From assembly GCF_003853415.1 (NCBI RefSeq), contig NZ_QTPP01000051.1, positions 1 to 56,043 on the forward strand: DNA of 56,043 nucleotides. Reading direction: 5' to 3'. The notes under the pieces are model-generated. The model was not told the DNA's origin. It did no database searches and saw only the letters and a program-made list of their open reading frames with translations. This DNA is from Burkholderia sp. Bp9142. GTDB lineage: Bacteria; Pseudomonadota; Gammaproteobacteria; Burkholderiales; Burkholderiaceae. The stretch's first letter is position 1; every line of letters begins with the position of its first letter. Position numbers and translations under genes: made by a program. This document shows, piece by piece, positions 19,730 through 29,439 of the stretch.

Positions 19730-20635
19730 TCACGTGCCGCATGCGTGAATCAGGAACTGCTGCAGCGCGGCGGCCGGCGCGCTCAGCTGCGCGCCCTTTG
19801 CCCAGATCATGCCGGCGTCCATTTGCGGGACGGCGTCCAGAATCGGCCGCGCTTCGATCCGCTTGCCTTCGAGCGACCACGGCCGGAACACCATGTCGGA
19901 CAGCACGGTGACCCCAAAGCCGTGCGCCACCAGTCCGCGCAGCGCCTCCATCGAGCTGGTGCGAAACGCGATGTTCGGCACGATCCCTTTCTTTTTCCAG
20001 TAGCGCAGCGTCGACTGCTCGCCCTCGTCCACCGTGATCAGGATGTACGGATGCGCGGCGATGTCCTTCAGCGACGGCGCGTCGAGCTGCGCGAGCGGAT
20101 GCGTCGGCGCGACCCACAGCTGTCGCCGCGAGCGGATCAGGACCTGGCTGCCGAACCGGCTCAGCTTGTCGACGTTCGACAGCAGCACCACGCCGATGTC
20201 GACGTCGCCGTCGAGGACCGCACGTTCGCTATCGGCCCGCTCCATGTCGCGCAGGTCGAACTCGATGAACGGATAGGTCGTGCGGAAGCGGGCGAGCAGT
20301 TCCGGCAGGAAATAGCCGAGCACCGTGTATGACGCGGCGATGCGCACGGTGCCGCGCATGTCGTGCGAGCGGAACGGCGGCTTGTGAACGGCATCGCGCG
20401 CGGCGTCGAGCACGCGGCGTGCGTGGTTGTAGAAGTCCTGGCCGTCGGGCGTGAGCGCGACACCCTGCGGCAACCGCTCGAAGAGCCGCGTGCCGAGCCC
20501 GTGTTCCAGCGCCAGCACCGCATTGGTGATCGCCGATTGCGACACGTGTTCGTTCGCCGCCGCCATCGAGAACTGGCCGGTCCGGGCGGCCGCAGCGAAG
20601 TAGCGCAACTGCCGGAGCGTGAGATCGAATGCCAT
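19730..20635 (-). CDS. LysR-family regulator divergent from the indolepyruvate oxidoreductase
   Basis: A 301-residue LysR protein. The N-terminal LRQLRYFAAAARTGQFSMAA and QSAITNAVLALEHGLGTRLFERL form the helix-turn-helix; the effector domain spans about 90-300. It is divergent from the large oxidoreductase gene. Two 15-bp direct repeats spaced exactly 30 bases lie between them, starting three bases before its start codon, and are good candidates for its binding sites. Confidence 0.87.
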   Translation of the reverse strand: MAFDLTLRQLRYFAAAARTGQFSMAAANEHVSQSAITNAVLALEHGLGTRLFERLPQGVALTPDGQDFYNHARRVLDAARDAVHKPPFRSHDMRGTVRIAASYTVLGYFLPELLARFRTTYPFIEFDLRDMERADSERAVLDGDVDIGVVLLSNVDKLSRFGSQVLIRSRRQLWVAPTHPLAQLDAPSLKDIAAHPYILITVDEGEQSTLRYWKKKGIVPNIAFRTSSMEALRGLVAHGFGVTVLSDMVFRPWSLEGKRIEARPILDAVPQMDAGMIWAKGAQLSAPAAALQQFLIHACGT

Positions 20636-20637
20636 CT

Positions 20638-20682
20638 GATTTTCGGATACCAGGATTGTCTATTTGTGATTTTACGATACCA
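20638..20682. promoter_or_regulatory. Two 15-bp direct repeats, 30-base period
   Basis: GATTTTCGGATACCA at 20638-20652 and GATTTTACGATACCA at 20668-20682 differ at two positions, and their starts are exactly 30 bases apart, about three helical turns. The right copy overlaps the -35 region of the oxidoreductase promoter. Probable LysR binding sites. Confidence 0.6.
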
Positions 20683-20699
20683 ATTCGGCTTCCTATACT
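20671..20699 (+). promoter_or_regulatory. Sigma-70-like promoter of the oxidoreductase gene
   Basis: TTTACG (20671-20676), 17-base spacer, TATACT (20694-20699). The start codon follows 39 bases later. Confidence 0.5.
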
Positions 20700-20738
20700 G
20701 CGCTGAAAAATCACGCTTACCCCGGAGACAGTCCCGCC

Positions 20739-23700
20739 ATGAACGCGCCAGATCCCGCCGTTGCGTCGCTCCAGCCGGCCGAAACGGCCGCCACGCCCGC
20801 CGCTTCCGTGTCGCTCGACGACAAGTACACGCTCGAAAAGGGCCGCGTCTACATCAGCGGCACGCAGGCGCTGGTGCGTCTGCCGATGCTGCAGAAGGCG
20901 CGCGACCTGAAGGCCGGGTTGAACACGGCCGGCTTCGTCTCCGGCTATCGCGGCTCGCCGCTCGGCGCGCTCGATCAATCGCTGTGGAAAGCGAAACGGC
21001 ACCTGCAGGCGAACGACATCGTGTTCCAGCCCGGGGTAAACGAGGATCTCGCCGCGACGGCCGTATGGGGCACGCAGCAGATCAATCTGTGGCCGGGCGC
21101 GACGCGCGACGGCGTGTTCGGCATGTGGTACGGCAAGGGCCCGGGCGTGGACCGGACCGGCGACGTGTTCAAGCACGCGAACTCCGCCGGCAGCGATGCG
21201 CGCGGCGGCGTGCTCGTGCTCGCGGGCGACGACCACGCGGCGAAGTCGTCGTCGGTCGCGCATCAGTCGGAGCACGCGTTCATCGCGGCGGGCATTCCGG
21301 TGCTCTATCCGGCCAACGTGCAGGAATACCTGGACTACGGGCTGCACGGCTGGGCGATGAGTCGCTACTCCGGTCTATGGGTGGCGATGAAGTGCGTGAC
21401 CGACGTAATCGAATCCACGGCATCGATCGACCTCGATCCGGACCGCGTGGAAATCGTCACGCCGACCGACTATACGATGCCGGACGGCGGCCTCAATATC
21501 CGCTGGCCCGATTCGCCGCTCGCGCAGGAGGCGCGGCTGCTCGACGAGAAGTGGTACGCGGCACTCGCCTATGTCCGCGCGAACCGGCTGAACCGCATCG
21601 TGATCGATTCGCCGACGCCGCGCATCGGCATCATCACGGCGGGCAAGGCGTATCTCGACGTGCGCCAGGCGCTGAGCGACCTCGGCCTCGACGACGAAAC
21701 CTGCGCGAAGATCGGCCTGCGCGTGCTCAAGGTCGGCTGCGTGTGGCCGCTCGATGCACAGGACGCGCGTGCATTCGCCACGGGCCTGGAGGAGATCCTC
21801 GTCGTCGAGGAAAAGCGCCAGATTCTCGAATACGCGCTGAAGGAAGAGCTGTACAACTGGCGCGAGGACGTGCGTCCGAAGATCTACGGAAAATTCGACG
21901 AACGCGACAACGAAGGCGGCGAATGGTCGGTGCCGCGTGGCGACTGGCTGCTGCCCGCGCACTACGAGTTGTCGCCGGCACTCATCGCGAAGGCGATTGC
22001 GCGGCGTCTGTCGCGTGCGGACCTGCCCGACGACGTGCGCGCGCGCATGCTCGCGCGCGTCGCGATCATCGATGCGAAGGAGCGCGACGCGGCGAAGCCG
22101 CGCGTGTCGGTCGAGCGCAAGCCGTGGTTCTGCTCGGGCTGTCCGCACAATACGTCGACGAACGTGCCGGAAGGCTCGCGCGCGCTGGCGGGGATCGGCT
22201 GCCACTACATGTCGATGTGGATGGACCGCAAGACGGAAACGTTCAGCCAGATGGGGGGAGAAGGCGTCGCATGGCTCGGCCAGATGCATTTTTCCGGCGA
22301 CAAGCATGTGTTCGTGAATCTCGGCGACGGCACCTACTTCCATTCGGGCCTCCTCGCGATTCGCGCGGCGATCGCGTCGAACGCGAACATCACGTACAAG
22401 ATTCTCTACAACGACGCGGTCGCGATGACGGGTGGTCAGCCGGTCGACGGCGTGCTGACCGTGCCGCAGATCGCGCATCAGGTGAGCGCGGAAGGCGCGA
22501 AGCGCATCGTGATCGTGACGGACGAGCCGGAGAAGTACGACGCCGGTGTCGCGCTGCCCGCCGGCGTCGACGTCCATCACCGTGACCGGCTGGATTCGAT
22601 CCAGCGCATGCTGCGCGACATCGCGGGCACGACGGTGCTGATCTACGACCAGACCTGCGCGACCGAAAAGCGGCGGCGCCGCAAGCGCGGCGCCTACCCC
22701 GATCCTGCCCGCCGCGCGTTCATCAACGACGCCGTGTGCGAAGGCTGCGGCGACTGTTCGGTGCAGTCGAACTGCCTGTCCGTCGAACCGCTCGATACGC
22801 CGCTCGGCACGAAACGCAAGATCAACCAGTCGTCGTGCAACAAGGATTTCTCCTGCGTGAAGGGCTTTTGTCCGAGCTTCGTGATGGCCGAGGGCGCGCA
22901 GCTGCGCAAGCCAGCGGCGGCGCGCGGCGGCAGTGTGGACACCGTCGACTTCGATGCGTTGCCGATGCCGACGTTGCCTGCGCTCGCGGGCGCGTACGGG
23001 ATTCTCGTGACGGGCGTCGGCGGCACGGGCGTCGTGACGATCGGCGGCCTGATCGGCATGGCCGCGCATCTCGAACGCAAGGGCGTCACGGTGCTCGACA
23101 TGGCCGGTCTTGCGCAAAAGGGCGGCGCGGTCCTCAGCCATGTGCAGATCGCGGCGACACCCGACGCGCTGCACGCGACGCGCATTGCCACGGGCGAAGC
23201 GCGGCTCGTCATCGGGTGCGACGCGATCGTGGCGGCATCGAACGACGTGCTGTCGCGTACCCGGCATGGCGTGACGGTCGCCGCGATCAACAGCGGCGCG
23301 ACCCCGACCGCGGAGTTCGTCAAGAATCCGAAATGGACTTTCCCGGGCACGCAGACCGAGGCGGAGCTGCGCGAGAGCATCGGCGACGGGTGCGCGTTCA
23401 TCGACGCCAACACGCTCGCGCTTGCGCTGCTGGGCGATTCGATTTACAGCAATCCGCTGCTGCTCGGCTTCGCGTGGCAGAAGGGCTGGCTGCCGCTGGA
23501 ACGGACGAGCCTGCTGCGTGCGATCGAACTCAACGGCGTGTCGGTCGAGAAGAATCAGCACGCATTCACGCTGGGGCGCTATATCGCGCATCATGGCGCT
23601 GCCGCGGTCCAGCCGATCGTCGAGCCCGTTGCCGCGCCGCGGCGAACCGTGGTGCGGATACCCGAATCGCTCGACACGCTGATCGGCGCGCGGCAAGCGT

Positions 23701-24335
23701 TGCTGACCGCGTACCAGAACGACGCGTATGCGCGGCGCTATCGCGACGTGGTCGACCGCATCCGGGCCAGGGAGGCGGGGATCGGCGGCGCGTCGGGGCT
23801 GCCGCTGACGCGCGCCGTCGCCGCGAATCTGGCGAAGCTCATGGCGTACAAGGACGAATACGAAGTCGCGCGCCTGTATGCCGATCCCGCGTATCTGGAG
23901 AAGCTGCGTCAGCAGTTCGACGGCGTCCCGGGGCGGGACTACACGCTGAACTTCTATCTGGCGCCGCCGCTGCTGGCGAAGCGCGATGAACACGGGCACC
24001 TGCGGAAGAAGCGCTTCGGCGCATGGGTGCTGCCGGCCTTCCGTGTGCTGGCGAAACTGAAGGGGCTGCGCGGCACGCCGTTCGACGTATTCGGGCACAC
24101 GGCCGAACGGCGCGACGAGCGCCGGTTGATTGCCGACTACATCGCGCTCGTCGACGAGTTTTGCGCGACGCTCGACGCGGAGCGTCTTCCGGTCGCGTTG
24201 CAACTCGCGAACCTTCCCGACGACATTCGCGGCTTCGGCCACGTGAAGGCGCGCAACATGGCGGCAGCGGAGCAGAAGCGGGAGCGGTTGCTGGCGGCGT
24301 ACCGGATGCCGATGCGATCGGCCGCCAGTGCGTGA
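20739..24335 (+). CDS. Fused indolepyruvate:ferredoxin oxidoreductase family protein
   Basis: A 1198-residue thiamine-diphosphate enzyme that oxidatively decarboxylates aryl-pyruvates (from Trp, Phe, Tyr) to aryl-acetyl-CoA in the family. One chain holds what archaea split into IorA and IorB: an N-terminal pyrimidine-type domain (SGYRGSPLGALDQ), the ThDP domain with CSGCPHNTS from residue 465 and GIGCHYMSMWMD, an Fe-S segment beginning C667-x2-C670-x2-C673 with further cysteines (QSSCNKDFSCVKGFCPSF), and a C-terminal gamma domain (TGVGGTGVVTIGGLIGMAA). GGAGA precedes ATG 20739. It stands alone, divergent from a LysR gene. The exact 2-oxoacid is unknown. Confidence 0.87.
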   Translation: MNAPDPAVASLQPAETAATPAASVSLDDKYTLEKGRVYISGTQALVRLPMLQKARDLKAGLNTAGFVSGYRGSPLGALDQSLWKAKRHLQANDIVFQPGVNEDLAATAVWGTQQINLWPGATRDGVFGMWYGKGPGVDRTGDVFKHANSAGSDARGGVLVLAGDDHAAKSSSVAHQSEHAFIAAGIPVLYPANVQEYLDYGLHGWAMSRYSGLWVAMKCVTDVIESTASIDLDPDRVEIVTPTDYTMPDGGLNIRWPDSPLAQEARLLDEKWYAALAYVRANRLNRIVIDSPTPRIGIITAGKAYLDVRQALSDLGLDDETCAKIGLRVLKVGCVWPLDAQDARAFATGLEEILVVEEKRQILEYALKEELYNWREDVRPKIYGKFDERDNEGGEWSVPRGDWLLPAHYELSPALIAKAIARRLSRADLPDDVRARMLARVAIIDAKERDAAKPRVSVERKPWFCSGCPHNTSTNVPEGSRALAGIGCHYMSMWMDRKTETFSQMGGEGVAWLGQMHFSGDKHVFVNLGDGTYFHSGLLAIRAAIASNANITYKILYNDAVAMTGGQPVDGVLTVPQIAHQVSAEGAKRIVIVTDEPEKYDAGVALPAGVDVHHRDRLDSIQRMLRDIAGTTVLIYDQTCATEKRRRRKRGAYPDPARRAFINDAVCEGCGDCSVQSNCLSVEPLDTPLGTKRKINQSSCNKDFSCVKGFCPSFVMAEGAQLRKPAAARGGSVDTVDFDALPMPTLPALAGAYGILVTGVGGTGVVTIGGLIGMAAHLERKGVTVLDMAGLAQKGGAVLSHVQIAATPDALHATRIATGEARLVIGCDAIVAASNDVLSRTRHGVTVAAINSGATPTAEFVKNPKWTFPGTQTEAELRESIGDGCAFIDANTLALALLGDSIYSNPLLLGFAWQKGWLPLERTSLLRAIELNGVSVEKNQHAFTLGRYIAHHGAAAVQPIVEPVAAPRRTVVRIPESLDTLIGARQALLTAYQNDAYARRYRDVVDRIRAREAGIGGASGLPLTRAVAANLAKLMAYKDEYEVARLYADPAYLEKLRQQFDGVPGRDYTLNFYLAPPLLAKRDEHGHLRKKRFGAWVLPAFRVLAKLKGLRGTPFDVFGHTAERRDERRLIADYIALVDEFCATLDAERLPVALQLANLPDDIRGFGHVKARNMAAAEQKRERLLAAYRMPMRSAASA

Positions 24336-24431
24336 CGTTCATCGGCGGCGGGCGCGGCTTACTGTCAGGCCGGGCTCGTCGTCATGCGTCATGCGGGCGG
24401 ATTCGCGCGACGCGCGATGCGGGATGGTGCG

Positions 24432-24447
24432 GCGGCCGATCGGCCGC
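24432..24447. terminator. Palindrome between convergent genes
   Basis: Perfect 16-bp palindrome GCGGCCGATCGGCCGC located after the oxidoreductase stop and seven bases from the stop of the convergent small HTH gene. Terminator-like, without a T-run. Confidence 0.35.
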
Positions 24448-24453
24448 GGCCGT

Positions 24454-24762
24454 TCATGAATCGCCGCTTCGGCGCTTCAGCTTCAGGGAACGCGGCTTGC
24501 CCGCCGCCGGAAACGCGCCGACGCCGCGCGGCCGTTTCGGCTCGATGCCCGTCTTGCCGATCACGTGCCGGAAATCGATCTCGTGCGCGGCGAGCGCGCC
24601 GATCAGGGTCGCGATGACCGCGAGGTGGGAAGGGACGGTGCCCTTGCTCGAATAGTTGGTGATGGAACTTTCGTTCATCCGGATCAGGCGGGCGAACTCG
24701 CGCGCCGTCAACTGCGCTTTCTTCAACTCCTGTTGAAACTCCGCATACGCCATTGCACACAT
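24454..24762 (-). CDS. Small XRE-like helix-turn-helix protein
   Basis: A 102-residue basic protein. Residues about 5-60 (EFQQELKKAQLTAREFARLI, then MNESSITNYSSKGTVPSHLAVI) have the pattern of a lambda-repressor-type helix-turn-helix. The C-terminal 35 residues are Lys/Arg-rich and probably disordered. GGAG stands ten bases before ATG 24762; an internal ATG at 24753 is also possible. It lies between the oxidoreductase gene and the binding-protein gene, with no obvious partner toxin. Its target is unknown. Confidence 0.65.
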   Translation of the reverse strand: MCAMAYAEFQQELKKAQLTAREFARLIRMNESSITNYSSKGTVPSHLAVIATLIGALAAHEIDFRHVIGKTGIEPKRPRGVGAFPAAGKPRSLKLKRRSGDS

Positions 24763-24849
24763 GTCGCTTCATCTCCGCAAAACCTGAATTGGCCCGCGAG
24801 GCGCCGGCGCCGACGGGTGGCGTTCCCGTCGTGCCGGCGTCGCGGGGCG

Positions 24850-26004
24850 TTACATCTTCACCTGGTCGAGGAAGGTCTTCTTGCCGGTCTTGTAGCCGTA
24901 GATCGAGATGATCCCGTGCGTCAGGTCGCCCTTCGTGTCGAACGTCGTCGTGCCGATCACGCCTTCATACTTCGTCGACGGCATCGCGGCGAGGATCTTC
25001 GCCGGGTCCGTCGAGTTCGCGCGCTTCATCGCGTCGACCGCGATGTAGACCGCGTCGTATGCGAACGGTGCATCGAACTTGATGCCCTGGTTGAAGCGCT
25101 TCTGGTACTTCGCGAGGAACGCCGCGCCGCCCGGCATCTTCTCGAGCGCCGCACCGGCCTGCGAGCACAGCACGTTGTCGGCCGCCGGGCCGGCCAGCTC
25201 GGCGAGCGAGTCGGTGCACACGCCGTCGCCGGACAGGATCTTCGCGCGCAGGCCGAGCTGCTTCGCCTGCTTCGCGAGCGGGCCGCCGGTGGCGTCCATG
25301 CCGCCGTACATGATCGCGTCGGGGTTCTCGCCCTTGACCTTCGTGAGAATCGCGCGGAAGTCGACCGCCTTGTCGTTGGTCGCGTCGTGCGACAGCACCT
25401 TCAGGCCAAGCGCCTTCGCCTTCTTCTCGAATTCGTTCGCGAGACCCTGCCCGTAGGCGGTCGAATCGTCGATCACCGCGACGCTCTTCACGCCCTTCGA
25501 CTGCGCATAGCTCGCGAGTGCCGGACCTTGCTGCGCGTCGGTCGCGACCACGCGGTAGGTCGTCTTGAAGCCCTGTTGCGTATAGGTCGGGTTCGTGGCC
25601 GACGGCGAGATCTGCACGATGCCCGCGTCGCTGTAGATCTTCGACGCCGGGATCGATGTGCCCGAGTTCAGGTGGCCGATGACGGCGACGACCTTGTCGT
25701 CGACGAGCTTCTGCGCGACCTGCGTGGCCTGGCGCGGGTCGGCCGCGTCATCCTGCGCGTCGAGCTGCAGCGTGATCTTCTTGCCGCCGATCGTCAGGCC
25801 CTTCGCATTGATCTCCTCGACCGCGAGGCGCGCACCGTTCTCGTTGTCCTTGCCGAGATGCGAAATGCCGCCCGTCGTCGGTTCGACGCTGCCGATCTTC
25901 ACGACCTGGTCGGCCATCGCGCCCGACGCGGCCGCGAATGCGGCGGCTGCCAGTGCGACGGTGATCAGGGGTTTGCAGCGCATGCCGACAGTGCTTCGTT
26001 CCAT
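24850..26004 (-). CDS. LivK-like branched-chain amino acid ABC-transporter binding protein (orphan)
   Basis: Periplasmic solute-binding protein of 384 residues with a signal peptide (LITVALAAAAFAAASGAMA). The mature N-terminus VVKIGSVEPTTGGISHLGKD and the motifs LVDDKVVAVIGHLNSGTSIP and FDAPFAYDAVYIAVDAMK are typical of LivJ/LivK proteins for Leu/Ile/Val or related compounds. ATG 26004 is chosen from GGAG eight bases upstream; an internal Met seven residues later is possible. No permease or ATPase genes (livHMGF) are adjacent, so it must use a transporter encoded elsewhere. Confidence 0.87.
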   Translation of the reverse strand: MERSTVGMRCKPLITVALAAAAFAAASGAMADQVVKIGSVEPTTGGISHLGKDNENGARLAVEEINAKGLTIGGKKITLQLDAQDDAADPRQATQVAQKLVDDKVVAVIGHLNSGTSIPASKIYSDAGIVQISPSATNPTYTQQGFKTTYRVVATDAQQGPALASYAQSKGVKSVAVIDDSTAYGQGLANEFEKKAKALGLKVLSHDATNDKAVDFRAILTKVKGENPDAIMYGGMDATGGPLAKQAKQLGLRAKILSGDGVCTDSLAELAGPAADNVLCSQAGAALEKMPGGAAFLAKYQKRFNQGIKFDAPFAYDAVYIAVDAMKRANSTDPAKILAAMPSTKYEGVIGTTTFDTKGDLTHGIISIYGYKTGKKTFLDQVKM

Positions 26005-26646
26005 CTGCCATCTCCGTTGATTGATGTTTCTGTTGCAGTCCGGTCGTCCGCGCGCCCTTGTGAGGCGGTCGGTGTGCCGGACGAGTCTTCGTGACCCGTG
26101 AGGGTTTGCATGCCGCCGGGCAGTCGATGTCGATGAACGACGCCGGCGCCACGCAGTGCCCGGGCGAGCCGGCGATTTCGTCTGACTAAATGAAATCCGT
26201 ATGAATATATCCGAACGCATGTGCGCTCGCTTCTGCGAATTGCGCAATCCTGCGCAAATGTGAGGCGATCGCGCGGCTGTTTCGTCGGCCTGCCGTGCGA
26301 GGGTGTGGCCGTCTCGCGCCATCGAATGTTCCGATTATTCGGCCTGGCTGATACCGATGGCCATGAACAGTGCGATGCAATCAATCACGAACTGTTCGGT
26401 CGATTTGTCTGCACACTTTTTGGCGCTGCTCGGGAATGCGCAATCGCGCTCATCGCAATGCCGCGCCGAGGCCGCCATCTGGTTGATGCAACTAACGGTC
26501 AAGCCCGATGGCGTTGACGAATTGGTATCGACTCACACGAGCAGCGCATGTATTTCGCTGCGCAGATGACGGGGCCAGGCTTGACCGGACTGCTGCCGGC
26601 TCCCGGTTCGCTTGAACCGGTCCTGCCGTTCGACGAAGCCGAGAGC
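26005..26646. other. 642-bp intergenic region, no gene seen
   Basis: It lies upstream of the binding-protein gene and downstream of the EamA gene, both leftward. No frame gives a recognisable protein. The A+T-richer stretch near 26185-26220 may hold the promoter of the binding-protein gene. A hairpin lies near the right end. Confidence 0.5.
26603..26620 (-). terminator. Hairpin after the EamA gene
   Basis: Perfect 7-bp stem CCGGTTC/GAACCGG with loop GCTT, 27-44 bases past the stop of the leftward EamA gene. No T-run. Confidence 0.35.
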
Positions 26647-27546
26647 CTACGTCCGTCCGCGCAAGGCCACGAAGATCACGCCTGCGACCGCCAGCAGGCC
26701 GCCGCACAGCGTCTCGGTGCCGGGCCGCTCGCCCGTCAGCGCCATCGACAGCGCGGTCGCGACCGCCGGTGTCAGGTAGAGGAAATTGGCGGCGCGCGCC
26801 GCGCCGAAGTAGCCGAGTGCGAAGGTCCAGGTTGCGTAACCCAGCGCGGCGGGAAAGACGCCGAGCACCAGGACGGCGAGCGCCGTGTCGTGTGACGCGC
26901 CGCCGCCGAGCGACACGAGCGCGCCGGGCAACCACGGCGTGAGCAGCAGCGCACCGGCCAGCAGCGTATACGCGGCGCAGGGCAGCGCGCCGTACACGGG
27001 AATCAGCCGCCGCTGCAGCACGAAATAGCTGGCCGAACACAGTGCCGCGCCGAGGATCAGCGTGCTTCCGGAGCCGAGGACGAGGCCGCCCGGCTGGCCG
27101 TGCGCGATCACGGCGATGCCGGCCAGGCTGACCAGCGAACCGAGCCATCCCCAGCGATTGAAGTGTTCGCGCAGAAACACCGCGGCCAGCAGCGCCGTGA
27201 AGATCGGCAGCGTGTTCACGATGAAGCTCGCCGCGCCGGCCGACACGGTTTGCTCGCCGGTATTGAGCAGCGCGTTGTAGAGTGCGATGCCGAGAAAGCC
27301 GCAGACGAGAAAGCGCAACGCGTCGCCTTTGGCCGGCATTCGAGGCCGCCGCCACGCGAGCCATGCGATCACGAGCACCGCCGCGGTCGCGAAGCGTGCG
27401 GCCGCGAGTTGCAGCGGGGCCAGCCCGTGCAGGCCGATCCGGATGAACGGGAAGGCGGAGGCCCACGAGACGATCGTGAACGCCACCGCACCGGCCGCGA
27501 CGAGCGGCAGTCGCGCGCCGCGCGACGAGGAGGAAAGCGTATTCAT
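26647..27546 (-). CDS. EamA/DMT-family transporter
   Basis: A 299-residue inner-membrane protein with about ten hydrophobic segments and two EamA repeats, usually exporters of amino acids or other metabolites (RhaT/YdcZ group). The N-terminal IVSWASAFPFIRIGLHGLAPLQLAAARF and the second-half GVFPAALGYATWTFAL match the family. It is divergent from a LysR gene 57 bases away, its likely regulator. Confidence 0.85.
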   Translation of the reverse strand: MNTLSSSSRGARLPLVAAGAVAFTIVSWASAFPFIRIGLHGLAPLQLAAARFATAAVLVIAWLAWRRPRMPAKGDALRFLVCGFLGIALYNALLNTGEQTVSAGAASFIVNTLPIFTALLAAVFLREHFNRWGWLGSLVSLAGIAVIAHGQPGGLVLGSGSTLILGAALCSASYFVLQRRLIPVYGALPCAAYTLLAGALLLTPWLPGALVSLGGGASHDTALAVLVLGVFPAALGYATWTFALGYFGAARAANFLYLTPAVATALSMALTGERPGTETLCGGLLAVAGVIFVALRGRT

Positions 27547-27603
27547 GCGGCAATGGTGCGGCGTGGCGAGATGTTAAGCTAGCGCACAGATCGACCTGCG
27601 GAT

Positions 27604-28584
27604 ATGACCATGGCTCACAGCTCGGTGCGACGCCGGGCCGATGGCTCGGCGCACACGCGGCAGCGTGTGGCGGACGCGCTGCCGGCCGTCATGTCGGCAC
27701 CCGGCCCGCGGCCGCCGCTGGCGAGCCTGGAGACCGTCTGCACGGTGGCGCGTCAGGGTTCGTTTCTGGCGGCCGCCGACGTCCCCGGCGTCACGCACGG
27801 CGCGATCAGCCGGCGCGTGGCGGCCGTCGAGAACTGGTTGGGCATGGCGTTGTTCGAACGTCATGCGCGCGGCGTGCGGTTGACGCCGGACGGCCAGCGC
27901 TTCGTCGGCCGGATCGAACATGCGTTCGCCATCATCGACGGCGCGGCCGATCAGTGGCGCACGCCGCGCACGCCGCGACTGGTCAGAATGAGCGTGGTGC
28001 CGGCGTTCGCGCAGCTCTGGCTGCTCGAGCGCCAGCATGCGCTGGAGAGCGAAGCGCCGGCGTTGCGCATCGAACTCGGCATCGAGCTTCGCAATGTGGA
28101 TATCGCCGCCGGCGAAGCGGATCTGTCGATCCGGTACGGGCGCGGCAACTGGCGTCAGCTCGAGACCCGCGCGTTCATGCCGGAGACGCTCTATCCGGTC
28201 GCGCATCCGCGGCTGGCCACGCAGCTGGCCGCGCTGCGCCGTCGAAACGGTGACGCCGCGCTGCTCGAGATGCCGCTCCTGCACGACTCCGACGTGACCG
28301 GCTGGCGTACCTGGTTCGACGCGCTCGGCATTCCGTTCAAGCCGCGCGCGCAGGATCGCCGTTTCGAGGACTACAACCTGGTGCTCGCGGCGGCCGAAGC
28401 GGGGCTCGGCGTGGCGTTGGCGCGGATGCCGCTCGCGGATGCGTATCTCAAGCGCAGCGCGCTCGTCCGCGTGAGCCGGCATGAGGTCGACTCGCTGCTC
28501 AGGTATCACTTCGTGCATGCGAAGGGCGAGAATCGTCCGGAGGTGCTCGCGCTGATGGAGCGGATGCGGGCCGCGCTGGGATAG
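27604..28584 (+). CDS. LysR-family regulator divergent from the EamA gene
   Basis: A 326-residue LysR protein with a 30-residue N-terminal extension before the helix-turn-helix (LETVCTVARQGSFLAAADVP, then AISRRVAAVENWLGMALFERH). The effector domain has the GcvA-like RYGRGNW signature at about residue 180. The start at 27604 (ATG ACC ATG) may be too early; a later start would remove the extension. It probably regulates the facing transporter gene. Confidence 0.82.
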   Translation: MTMAHSSVRRRADGSAHTRQRVADALPAVMSAPGPRPPLASLETVCTVARQGSFLAAADVPGVTHGAISRRVAAVENWLGMALFERHARGVRLTPDGQRFVGRIEHAFAIIDGAADQWRTPRTPRLVRMSVVPAFAQLWLLERQHALESEAPALRIELGIELRNVDIAAGEADLSIRYGRGNWRQLETRAFMPETLYPVAHPRLATQLAALRRRNGDAALLEMPLLHDSDVTGWRTWFDALGIPFKPRAQDRRFEDYNLVLAAAEAGLGVALARMPLADAYLKRSALVRVSRHEVDSLLRYHFVHAKGENRPEVLALMERMRAALG

Positions 28585-28746
28585 GTGGCAGCGGCGTCGA
28601 GGGGCGCGACGAAGGCGGCGCGGATGCTGCCGCCGCTCGACCCGGGATACCGGATCGTCGACAATGCGACCGCGGAAAATCGCGGGATCCGATAGATAAA
28701 CGAGAATCTAACGTGTTGAACCGTTCGAATGCAGAGGGAATGAGGA

Positions 28747-29406
28747 ATGAATAGACCTGACAAGTCGTCGAAAGCGCGTGCGGCGCTCGACCAGCTGTTT
28801 TCGGGCATGGCGCCCGCGGACGCGCAGCAGCGCGCGTCGCGCCCGGGCAATCCGTTCGAGGCGGCAGGCGACCCCGCCGGCGCCGACGGCCGCGTCGAAG
28901 TCACGCTGTCGACCAGAATCCAGTTGCGCGGCTATCCGGGCGCGGATGCGTTCATGAAGCGCATGGCCGAAGCCTGGGGTCTGACGTGGGGCCCGTACGA
29001 CGCCGTGCGGGCGACGGCGACGCTGCCGTCCGGCTGGCGCTCGCGCCGGCTGCCGGAAGTCACGCAGATCGTCGACGAGCGCGACGTGCTGCGTGCGGAA
29101 AGCAGCCTGCAGGGCGGCGAGATGTCGTATCTGAAAGTGCATCCGCGCTACTACATCGATGCGCGCAAGGGGTTCGGCTGGCGCAAGTCGTCGAAGGCGT
29201 CCGACGATCCGGATCTCGACGGCCCCGACTGGAACTGCTACGTGATGGATCGGGAGAAGTCCGTCGAAGTGCACGAGCTGACGACGTCGTCGTCGAAAGC
29301 CGACATGGACGATGCGCGCGCGACGTTGCTGAAATGGCTCGACGAGCACTATCCGAAGCATCGCGATCCGTTCGCGTACTGGACGGACTGCGAACGTCCG
29401 TTGTAA
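28747..29406 (+). CDS. Conserved hypothetical protein, 219 residues
   Basis: Not recognised. The N-terminal 45 residues are polar and probably disordered (SSKARAALDQLFSGMAPADA); from about 55 on there is a globular part with many charged and aromatic residues, including KVHPRYYIDARKGFGWRKSS and DWNCYVMDREKSVEVHELT. There is no signal peptide or membrane segment. Codon use is typical of the surrounding DNA. The small membrane-protein gene starts 33 bases after the stop, so they may be cotranscribed. Confidence 0.65.
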   Translation: MNRPDKSSKARAALDQLFSGMAPADAQQRASRPGNPFEAAGDPAGADGRVEVTLSTRIQLRGYPGADAFMKRMAEAWGLTWGPYDAVRATATLPSGWRSRRLPEVTQIVDERDVLRAESSLQGGEMSYLKVHPRYYIDARKGFGWRKSSKASDDPDLDGPDWNCYVMDREKSVEVHELTTSSSKADMDDARATLLKWLDEHYPKHRDPFAYWTDCERPL

Positions 29407-29439
29407 GGCCGCACGGCGTGCGGCCATCGCGGAGGGCAA

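Noticed and set aside
21375..24242. Leftward frame of 955 codons
   Set aside because: Antisense shadow of the indolepyruvate oxidoreductase.
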